DNA of 64,000 nt from Anaerolineales bacterium (lineage in GTDB: Bacteria; Chloroflexota; Anaerolineae; Anaerolineales; UBA11579), in contig JAHCII010000007.1 in the NCBI GenBank assembly GCA_026129305.1, positions 26,441-90,440 of the forward strand, written 5' to 3'. Of this stretch, positions 57,559-64,000 are shown piece by piece. How positions within the stretch are numbered: position 1 is the stretch's first letter; every line of letters begins with the position of its first letter. The position numbers were made by a program, and so were the translations under genes. Below the pieces are notes generated by a model that worked only from the letters and a program-made list of their open reading frames with translations, had not been told where the DNA came from and ran no database searches.

Positions 57559-58152
57559 ATGCGATCCAAACGAATTCTTCTGATCGTCTCGCTGTTGCTG
57601 CTGGCCTCGCTGGCCTGCAATCTCGGCAGCACAGTTCAGGACATGGTCGGCAATGCGGTAAACGACGCCGTGGGCGATGCGGTCGGCGGTGTGCTGGGCG
57701 ATGAAGCCAGCGGCCTGCTGGACAGCGTCTTGGGCGGCAGCGGGAACATCAACTCCTCCGCCAACCTGTGGAACGATGTGCCGCGCATGCCAGGGCTGGA
57801 ACAGAACAATGTTGAATTGCCACTGTTCATGCGCCTGTTCGTGCAGTTCGCCATGGGCCAGGTGCTGAGTGCGGCCGGCGGCGACATTGACATGGTCACC
57901 TTCACTACCGCCCAAACCCCGGCGGATGTGCAAGCCTTTTATGCCGACGCCTTTGATTTCAGCGACTGGGATACCGATGGGCAGAACTGCTTCACCGGCA
58001 GCGAAGCCGGTTTTGAGGAAGTGGGCCTGGTGTGCGCCTTCAGCAAGGAAGAAGACGCTGGCGATGCCGGGCTGCTGATCATCGCCAACCGCGACCAGGA
58101 TGCCAACATCACCAATGTCTACTTCCTGCGTGTGCAGGGCGTAACGGAATAG
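57559..58152 (+). CDS. Lipoprotein of unknown function
   Basis: This 197-residue lipoprotein has its lipobox in LLLASLACN (Cys near residue 20). A Gly/Asp/Val-rich stretch follows (MVGNAVNDAVGDAVGGVLGDEASGLLDSVLGG). The C-terminal domain has DMVTFTTAQTPADVQAFYADAFDFSDWD and EVGLVCAFSKEEDAGDAGLLIIANRDQDANITNVYFLR, which resembles small alpha/beta domains of surface lipoproteins. GAGGAG 7 nt before the ATG fixes the start at 57559, not the upstream in-frame start. Confidence 0.8.
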   Translation: MRSKRILLIVSLLLLASLACNLGSTVQDMVGNAVNDAVGDAVGGVLGDEASGLLDSVLGGSGNINSSANLWNDVPRMPGLEQNNVELPLFMRLFVQFAMGQVLSAAGGDIDMVTFTTAQTPADVQAFYADAFDFSDWDTDGQNCFTGSEAGFEEVGLVCAFSKEEDAGDAGLLIIANRDQDANITNVYFLRVQGVTE

Positions 58153-58188
58153 CGCCACAAGCGCACGACCGTGCACCCCAAGTCAAAC

Positions 58189-58217
58189 AAAAGCGGGCTA
58201 AAGCAGCCCGCTTTTTT
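58189..58217 (+). terminator. Terminator of the lipoprotein gene
   Basis: AAAAGCGGGCT and AGCCCGCTTTTTT form an 11-bp stem followed by a T run. Confidence 0.93.
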
Positions 58218-58280
58218 GTTTGGCAGCGGGCCAGAGTCTATAATCCAGGACATGCGAACTATGTCGAGCAGGAGGCTGAA

Positions 58281-59147
58281 GTGTCGATGCGGGAGATAAA
58301 AGCCGCCGGGCTGAAGGCGCTGGAGCTGGCCACCGCGCTGTTGCAGCGCGCCCGCCGCGCCGACCCTATGGCCGGCGTGTGGGAAGCCGCCGATGTGCAG
58401 TGGTGGTGGCGCAAGCCGCGGCGCTCTGACGCAGTCGAGAAGCTCTTTTGGGTGGATGACCAGGGACCGGCCGCTGGCGTCCTGCTGACCAGCTGGAGCG
58501 ACCAGGCCTGGCAGTGCGATCCGGTCATCGCGGTGGGCGCCACCGGCCCGGCGCCCAGCGCGCTGTGGAGCCGGGCTTTAGCGCATGCCCGGCAGCACGC
58601 CGGCCAAGGGTTCGAAGTGCCGGTGAGTGACGACGATCGCGTCTCTCAAGAGCTGGCCTTGGGCGCCGGACTAACAGCCAGCGAGCAAGACCGCACCGCC
58701 TGGATGGATGCTGCCGAGCGGCTTTCCCTATCGGCGCCGCGGGCGGGCTTCGCGATCGTGGATCGCACCGAGCGCAGAGACGCGCCGCACCCCATGCAGG
58801 CTCGCAACGGGCCGGACGTAGCGCAGCGTTTAGAGCAATGCTCGCTGTACAACCCGGCGCTGGACTTGGCGGCCCAGACCGCCGATGGGCGGATAGCCGG
58901 CTATTCCCTGTACTGGTTCGACCCGACCACCAAGCTGGGTCTGGTCGAACCGGTGCGGGTCGAGGATGAATTTCAGCGGCTGGGCCTGGCCCGGGCGATG
59001 CTGTCGGCCGGGATCGAACGGCTGGCGGCCCGGGGCGCCCAGCGGATCAAGGTCTCCTACCAAAGCGAGGCGGCCGCGGCCCTGTACCAGGGCATCGGCT
59101 TCCGGCAGACCACCACGACCACCTGGTACCGGGCGCAACCCACCTGA
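58281..59147 (+). CDS. GNAT-family N-acetyltransferase
   Basis: This 288-residue protein has a C-terminal GNAT domain (about 195-285) with GYSLYWFDPTTKLGLVEPVRVEDEFQRLGLARAMLSAGIERL (acetyl-CoA motif) and YQSEAAAALYQGIGFRQT. The N-terminal part (about 1-190) is a second, degenerate GNAT-like half containing VWEAADVQWWWRKPRR. The substrate is unknown. The start is uncertain: GTG at 58281 lies 5 nt after AGGAGG, ATG at 58287 lies 11 nt after. The -10 box TATAAT (58239-58244) is upstream. Confidence 0.85.
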   Translation: MSMREIKAAGLKALELATALLQRARRADPMAGVWEAADVQWWWRKPRRSDAVEKLFWVDDQGPAAGVLLTSWSDQAWQCDPVIAVGATGPAPSALWSRALAHARQHAGQGFEVPVSDDDRVSQELALGAGLTASEQDRTAWMDAAERLSLSAPRAGFAIVDRTERRDAPHPMQARNGPDVAQRLEQCSLYNPALDLAAQTADGRIAGYSLYWFDPTTKLGLVEPVRVEDEFQRLGLARAMLSAGIERLAARGAQRIKVSYQSEAAAALYQGIGFRQTTTTTWYRAQPT

Positions 59148-59182
59148 ACACCCTGGCAATTTCTTGCCTATAATTGCCGCTG

Positions 59183-59881
59183 ATGACCACCCAGATCCAA
59201 GTCGAAGATATATTGGTGGACGTGCATTTCAAGCGCATCAAGCGCTTGAACCTGCGCGTGCAGGCGCCGCACGGCGCGGTGCGCGTCTCGGCCCCGGCCT
59301 GGGTGAGCCTGGGGGCGGTGCAAAAGTTCGTGGCCGCCAACCTGGGCTGGATCCGCCAACAGCAGCAGCGCTTGGCCAGCCGGCCTCTGCAGGCCCCGCT
59401 GCGCTACCTGGATGGCGAGACGATCTACCTGTGGGGTCAGGGCTACCCGCTGCGGCTGGTAAAGAGCGCCCGCGGCCCGGCGGTGGAGCTGCGCGACGGC
59501 CAGGTGCGCCTGGCCGTGCGCGGCGCGGCCAGCCGGGCGCGGCGGGCAGCGCAGGTGGCCGCCTGGTACCGGGAGCAGCTGCGCGCCGCGGCGCTGCCGC
59601 TAATCGCCCAGTGGGAGCCGGCCATCGGCCGGCGCAGCAGCGGTCTGGCGATCCAGCAGATGAAGACGCGCTGGGGCAGCTGCAACACGGCCACCGGCGC
59701 CATCCGGCTCAACACCGAGCTGGCCAAACGGCCGCCGCACCTGTTGGAATATGTGGTGGTGCATGAGCTGGTGCACCTGATCGAACCCAGCCACAACCAG
59801 GTCTTCAAAGCCCACATGACCCGCCTGATGCCCCGCTGGCGGGAGTACCGCAAGGAGCTGAACCGCGGAGCGCCGGGATAG
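59183..59881 (+). CDS. YgjP-type (M48-like) metallopeptidase
   Basis: This 232-residue protein of the YgjP/DUF45 family has the zinc motif HELVHL in YVVVHELVHLIEPSHNQVFKAHMTRLMPRW, with the third His following. Upstream are family signatures KTRWGSCNTATGAIRLNTELAKRPPHLLEYVV. It was likely derived from SprT/M48 peptidases. The role is unknown, though some members associate with nucleic-acid or restriction genes. TATAAT (59169-59174) ends 8 nt before the ATG at 59183, so a leaderless start is likely. Confidence 0.93.
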   Translation: MTTQIQVEDILVDVHFKRIKRLNLRVQAPHGAVRVSAPAWVSLGAVQKFVAANLGWIRQQQQRLASRPLQAPLRYLDGETIYLWGQGYPLRLVKSARGPAVELRDGQVRLAVRGAASRARRAAQVAAWYREQLRAAALPLIAQWEPAIGRRSSGLAIQQMKTRWGSCNTATGAIRLNTELAKRPPHLLEYVVVHELVHLIEPSHNQVFKAHMTRLMPRWREYRKELNRGAPG

Positions 59882-59882
59882 T

Positions 59883-62800
59883 CTAGGGCGTTGGCGTGGC
59901 GTAGATCACGCCCGAAGGCGCATGGGGCTGCTGAGCGCCGTAAGAATATTCCCAGTTCTGCCAGCCTACAGGGGCCAAAGGCGTGGCTGTCTCAGTCGGC
60001 GTGGGGGTGAGTGTGGGTGCACCCGGCATCCCGCTATACCCAAGCGCAGGGTTAGAGCTTACATAGTCAAAACTCGTCTGGTAATAGACGGCAATCCGGC
60101 CAACACTCCCATCGCCGCCATTCCCACCGCCGCCAGGGATATCTGGGCCAATCCCCCCAGTAGCAACAAGGTTCTTGAACTGCAGCTCCCCCCCTTCAAC
60201 ACGGATTGAACCACCGGCGCCACCACCTGAGGCAGATGATCCAACATAGCTACCACTGCCGCCTGCAGCTGCGAGCGAACCATCAAACTCCGCAGCAGCG
60301 ACTTTAATATAAATAATGCCGGCACCAACCCCGCCTGCTACCCCTAACGAATCTGGATAGTTATATGCCGAACCCGATCCTCCAGCACCCGAACCCAAAT
60401 ACAATTTGGAAAGCGCGGAATCACCATACGGAGACCCACCGACGGCGTCCCCCGCATAAATGCCAGAACTGCCGTAGCCACCTCCAGCACCTTCACCTTG
60501 TGAAGTCTGGTGGGCACCGCCACCCCCCGCGTTCGCCGCATTCGCAGCGATCCCGGTGCCTTTATAACTCTCGCCCTGGGTGCCATACATGGGATAACCA
60601 TTATGGTTAAATCCACCTGGGCCACCTCTGTATCCAAGGGAATTCACCGTTAAACCTCCTGTGCCGTCAAACAACTCCTGCACTTCAAAAGCCAATACGC
60701 CCAGCCGCACTCCATTCCAGGCAGAGGCGGTGAGCGTGCCGTTTACCGTCAGGTTGCGATACTGGGGTATGCGCATCAGCATCACCCGCTGATTGTTGGT
60801 GGCGATGCCCAGGTTGTTGTCATTCTCAGCGCCATTTCCGTAGAAATTCTGCTTTGCCGTAGTAAAGACGACGGTGTCGCCCACTACGTTGGAAACCAGC
60901 AAGGTCTCATAATTACCGACATTGAAAGAATTGGCCGAGGTGCCTTGCAAGTTGATCATGAGCACCTTGTCCCCGGGAGACAGACACCCGTCACTGATCA
61001 CTTTTTGGAGTTTGGCTGTGTGAGAGGTCAGTTCAAGCACGGAGTACGCCACGGCGTCGCCGCCATCGGCACAGCTGCGGCCGGCGATCAACGTGGCCGA
61101 ATTCAAGTTGACGGTCTGACCGCTGTTGATAACCACATCACCATCCAGTCCGTTCCCCCACTCGCCAGGCGCGGTAAGCGTGCCCGTGGCTGTGGGCGTC
61201 AGACTCAGTGTAGGTGTAGGCGTTGCGGTACTTTCTACATAAATCTGAACGGGTGTCGCACTGGGATTCGAACTATTTATGGAATGACTATTCTGGTAGA
61301 AGAATGCAATACGTCCCTTGCCGCCGGCACCCCCGACACCACCCCCCGTGGCAGTAATAGAGGTGGAATTTAGGTTCAAGTCATAGCCGGTAATTGAGAT
61401 GCTGCCCCCTGCGCCGCCCCCACCAGCACCCCACCAGGGGCCACTCCCGTTTTGCCCATTTTGGCCATTGGCTTGAATGGCGCCGTTGAAGTTCACGTTA
61501 AAGGCGTGGATAAGAATGATGCCGCCGCCACGGCCGCCCACACCACCGGTGCTGTATGGTCCAGTGGAGCCACCGCCACCACCGCCAGACCCAGGGTAGA
61601 TCTTTGACAAGTCGGCTGAGCCGTAAGGGCCGCCGCCAGTAGCGACCCAACTGCTCCCGGCACCACCCGAAGTTCCATAGGCCCCACCACCACCCGTGTA
61701 TGTGCCCCCGTTGCCTGACCCCCCACCGCCATAGTTGGCCTGGTTGGATGAGCTGACAGTGTAACGAATGCTCCGCCCTTGACCGGAGGCCGCCCCTCCC
61801 GGATAGCCACTTTGGTTCACATTGAGGGTGCCAGTGCCAGTCAGGTCGCCCTGAACTCTAAACACTACGATCCCGGTGGAGGTGCTATAGTTCATCGCCG
61901 TGGTGTTTAGCACGCCGTTCAGCGCTACATCGTGATAATTGGGGACGCGTTGAATATGTACATATTGAGTGCTGGACAGGTTGTTATCCTGATTGGCGGT
62001 CTCTCCGTAAAATTTGCCTTTGGGGTCCACAAATGTAACCACATTGCCGGCCACAGAATGCACTCTCAAGAACTCATAATTGCCTACATTTACCAAATTC
62101 GTATTTTGCGACCCGATATTGATCAGCAATATCTCGTCCCCGGGCTTTAGACAATCCCCGGCGGGCGTGCTGTTCAGGGTCGCTTGAGTTCCGGTCAACG
62201 CAGTTACGCGATAGTTGGGTGAGTCTGCACAAGTACGGCCAGAGATGGTGGCGGCAGTGCTAATATTTACCGTTCCGGTAAACTGCACATCCCCATCCGC
62301 CCCGGTGCCCCAGCGCTGCTCCAGTTCGGTCAGGGTCGGCATGGGCGTGGGGGTGGGCGTGGAGACCTGGCTGGGGGTCGGCGTTGGCGTCTGCACGGCC
62401 CCGTACAGACCAGCGACCTCCGCATCGCTAAGCGCCCGGTCCCATAGGGTGATCTCATCCAGGCGGCCGTGCCAGGCCTGGGCGGCGCTGTGGTTGGCGC
62501 CGATGCGCAGGGCGCCGGTGTCGTAGGCGGCGGTGCCGGTCACGGTTTGGGCCGCCACCAGCACGCCGTTCACATACAGGCGGATCTGGTTGGCAGGCTT
62601 GTCGTAGACACCCATCACGTGCGTCCAGGTGTTGAGCGGCGGCACCGGGCCGGTCACATTCTTGGGGTTGAGGTCGTGCGCCCAGAATTCGAGATAGCCG
62701 TCCGCCGTCGTGCGCAGGATGTAGTCTTGGGCGGTGGATTTTATGACTATCGTCTTTACGCTCCCACCCACAGAAAGGGGATAGATCCAGCCCCCGACAC

Positions 62801-63344
62801 TGAAGCCGTTGCCCGGCTTCAGATCGGCACTGTCGGCCACCGACACATAATCATTGCTGCCATCAAATATCAGTCCCTTGCCGGACAGGCCGTAATCGGT
62901 CCAGGTGGCCCCGCTGATGGTGCCGTTGTTGTTTTGGGCGCCTTGGGTGTCGCCGGCCGTGCTGCCGCTGCCCTCCTCGAAGCTCCAGCGCGCCAGCAGA
63001 TTGGCGGTTGGCGTGGCCGTGGCGCTGGGGCTGGGGGTGTGGCTGGGTGAAGGCGTTTGGCTGGCGGTCAGCGTCTCGCTGGGCGTGAGCGTCTCGCTGG
63101 GGGTCAATGTGTCGCTGGGGGTCGGCGTCTCACTGGCCGTGGGCGTCTCGGTCTCGGTGGGCGTATCCGTTGCCTGCAGCTGGGCTGCAAGCGGCTGCCC
63201 GGCAGCCGGCAGCCCACTGGCCGCCGCCGGGGTGGCCAACAGGCCGAAGACGGCATAGCCCAGCGCCGCTACCAGCGCGCTGGCGACCAGCAGGCGGGCT
63301 GTCCAAATGCCAGGGTTTCTTATTTGATGATTGCTTTGTTTCAT
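59883..63344 (-). CDS. Large secreted glycine-rich LamG-domain protein
   Basis: This 1153-residue protein has a signal sequence (about 12-45), a Thr/Pro/Ser linker (TETETPTASETPTPSDT, about 62-118) and a LamG/concanavalin domain (about 120-310) with SFEEGSGSTAGDTQGAQNNNGTISGATW and WHGRLDEITLWDRALSDAEVAGLY. Two tandem Gly-rich modules follow (about 330-745 and 775-1110), each starting with a W-G-x-G-x-DGDV strand and a CADxxx motif and ending in Gly-Ala rich beta-arches. TPTP linkers separate them. It is probably a surface or sheath adhesin. GAGGGT is just before the ATG at 63344. The frame to 63407 is longer but lacks a ribosome site. Confidence 0.85.
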   Translation of the reverse strand: MKQSNHQIRNPGIWTARLLVASALVAALGYAVFGLLATPAAASGLPAAGQPLAAQLQATDTPTETETPTASETPTPSDTLTPSETLTPSETLTASQTPSPSHTPSPSATATPTANLLARWSFEEGSGSTAGDTQGAQNNNGTISGATWTDYGLSGKGLIFDGSNDYVSVADSADLKPGNGFSVGGWIYPLSVGGSVKTIVIKSTAQDYILRTTADGYLEFWAHDLNPKNVTGPVPPLNTWTHVMGVYDKPANQIRLYVNGVLVAAQTVTGTAAYDTGALRIGANHSAAQAWHGRLDEITLWDRALSDAEVAGLYGAVQTPTPTPSQVSTPTPTPMPTLTELEQRWGTGADGDVQFTGTVNISTAATISGRTCADSPNYRVTALTGTQATLNSTPAGDCLKPGDEILLINIGSQNTNLVNVGNYEFLRVHSVAGNVVTFVDPKGKFYGETANQDNNLSSTQYVHIQRVPNYHDVALNGVLNTTAMNYSTSTGIVVFRVQGDLTGTGTLNVNQSGYPGGAASGQGRSIRYTVSSSNQANYGGGGSGNGGTYTGGGGAYGTSGGAGSSWVATGGGPYGSADLSKIYPGSGGGGGGSTGPYSTGGVGGRGGGIILIHAFNVNFNGAIQANGQNGQNGSGPWWGAGGGGAGGSISITGYDLNLNSTSITATGGGVGGAGGKGRIAFFYQNSHSINSSNPSATPVQIYVESTATPTPTLSLTPTATGTLTAPGEWGNGLDGDVVINSGQTVNLNSATLIAGRSCADGGDAVAYSVLELTSHTAKLQKVISDGCLSPGDKVLMINLQGTSANSFNVGNYETLLVSNVVGDTVVFTTAKQNFYGNGAENDNNLGIATNNQRVMLMRIPQYRNLTVNGTLTASAWNGVRLGVLAFEVQELFDGTGGLTVNSLGYRGGPGGFNHNGYPMYGTQGESYKGTGIAANAANAGGGGAHQTSQGEGAGGGYGSSGIYAGDAVGGSPYGDSALSKLYLGSGAGGSGSAYNYPDSLGVAGGVGAGIIYIKVAAAEFDGSLAAAGGSGSYVGSSASGGGAGGSIRVEGGELQFKNLVATGGIGPDIPGGGGNGGDGSVGRIAVYYQTSFDYVSSNPALGYSGMPGAPTLTPTPTETATPLAPVGWQNWEYSYGAQQPHAPSGVIYATPTP

Positions 63345-63500
63345 ATCCGACCCTCTATAATCGCCTAAAACTTGGACCAGTAAAAATAAGTCCGGTTCAA
63401 CAACCAATCATTGTTTTATTCTGATGTGTTCATCCTTATGCAAGGGCCACAATAGAGAATGTGGTCAATGTTTGTAGGCATTTCATTACTTATGGGCACA

Positions 63501-63875
63501 CTATTTAATGTACTCTTGGATGCCCTGAAAAAGCACTAAAATACCAATACCCCAAGACAATCCTAAAACAAGTACTCCCGAAAGAACAGCAAAGACGCCT
63601 CTTATCGATCGGTTTGGCAAGAAGCCTGGGGCTTCCCTCCTATGTATTTGTACAACACCAGAAAGACCAAAAATCAAGAAAAATATCAATATGTTGATTA
63701 ATCTAATCAACGGGGGCACAAAACCGTTATAAGCTAGCTGAAATGCTATCGCACTGAACAGGAGGTGCGCAAAAGCACAACCACAAATCAACAAGATGAC
63801 ACCGTTAATGTCACCTGTCATTAAATAGCTTCTGATTTTTACCTGCAGATCTCGAATTTTCACTTCCTTTACCAA
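63501..63875 (-). CDS. Four-helix membrane protein of unknown function
   Basis: This 124-residue protein has about four helices (VILLICGCAFAHLLFSAIAF; LIRLINILIFFLIFGLSGVV; VFAVLSGVLVLGLSWGIGIL). The start is unclear. TTG at 63875 overlaps the stop of the upstream partial gene, while GTG at 63863 directly follows GGTAAAGGAA. The codon use is A+T rich compared with the rest of the window. It appears coupled to the gene running off the right edge. Confidence 0.6.
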   Translation of the reverse strand: MVKEVKIRDLQVKIRSYLMTGDINGVILLICGCAFAHLLFSAIAFQLAYNGFVPPLIRLINILIFFLIFGLSGVVQIHRREAPGFLPNRSIRGVFAVLSGVLVLGLSWGIGILVLFQGIQEYIK

Positions 63876-64000
63876 TCTCCAAAGCCCAAAGCAGGAAAGA
63901 GCCTAGCATTCACCCAAGGCATAACACCAAGCTCGAGTGTCGCTGAGGTTCCTACACTTCCGATTAAGTATAAGGCTCCTGCGCAAGCTGGGGCAGCATG
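63869..64000 (-). CDS. Partial gene entering from the right edge
   Basis: The last 44 codons of a minus-strand frame read ACAGALYLIGSVGTSATLELGVMPWVNARLFPALGFGDW and then stop (TAA at 63871-63869). The words LELGVMPWVNA faintly resemble a SecY helix (LGIMPYINAS), but the fragment is too short to assign. The next gene starts inside its end, so the two are probably co-transcribed. Confidence 0.5.
   Translation of the reverse strand, partial: HAAPACAGALYLIGSVGTSATLELGVMPWVNARLFPALGFGDW

Overview
The window looks like chromosomal DNA of a Chloroflexota bacterium, probably Anaerolineae-like. The assignment is an inference. It rests on surface proteins with Thr-Pro-Thr-Pro linkers, a fused heme A/heme O synthase, an S21 protein starting MPKVVLRPGES, many genes with a TATAAT-type box 6-8 nt before the start codon and no Shine-Dalgarno (leaderless style), and a dispersed intergenic repeat with the core CTGAGCGCAGCGAAG. 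Most of the window is G+C rich. The left end (1-3700), the stretch 29600-31130 and the right end (63400-64000) are visibly A+T richer.

Layout. 1-5520: partial lamin-tail-domain surface protein, secreted subtilisin-like protease, tRNA-Leu, a membrane protein, a PHP phosphoesterase and a DinB protein. 5567-8091: a linker-containing membrane protein, an L,D-transpeptidase and a PCu(A)C copper chaperone. 8160-15827: an aerobic respiration island on the minus strand, with cytochrome oxidase subunits II (with fused cytochrome c), I, IV and III, then Sco, a cupredoxin-like protein, SURF1 and a CtaA-CtaB fusion. 15970-18781: peroxiredoxin, a MenA-like prenyltransferase, a cupin and a DMT transporter. 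19087-24600: a BMP-type (nucleoside-like) ABC importer behind a leader that looks like a riboswitch/attenuator. 24746-29516: methyltransferase, MgtE, PEP carboxykinase and a lipoprotein. 29667-31127: a frameshifted winged-helix gene and a tandem repeat element. 31117-39488: D-amino acid oxidase, tRNA-Arg, HPr, and a PTS/sugar operon resembling E. coli sgc (DeoR regulator, IIB, IIC, SgcQ-like, epimerase, IIA), followed by an oxidoreductase and a hydrolase. 39534-43524: glnA, a GAF-ANTAR regulator and a serine hydrolase. 43610-49924: proline dehydrogenase, small proteins, S21, PolX and an AAC(6')-like acetyltransferase. 50044-57418: a phage-tail-like minus-strand module interrupted by small plus-strand genes, including a histone-H1-like protein. 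57559-64000: a lipoprotein, a GNAT, a YgjP-type metallopeptidase, a giant glycine-rich LamG protein and two membrane or partial genes.

The most interesting system is upstream of glnA. Its leader folds, by inspection, into two hairpins with six-base loops AATGGC and AACGGA (A at 1, G at 4), the signature of ANTAR-protein RNA targets. The 3' arm of the second hairpin is the 5' arm of an intrinsic terminator that ends 25 nt before the glnA start codon. The adjacent upstream gene encodes a GAF-ANTAR protein. GlnA itself has Trp where enterobacterial enzymes carry the adenylylated Tyr. Together this suggests that glutamine synthetase is controlled by RNA antitermination. A second leader, before the BMP transporter, also shows mutually exclusive aptamer-like, antiterminator and terminator hairpins and matches no riboswitch class I could recall.
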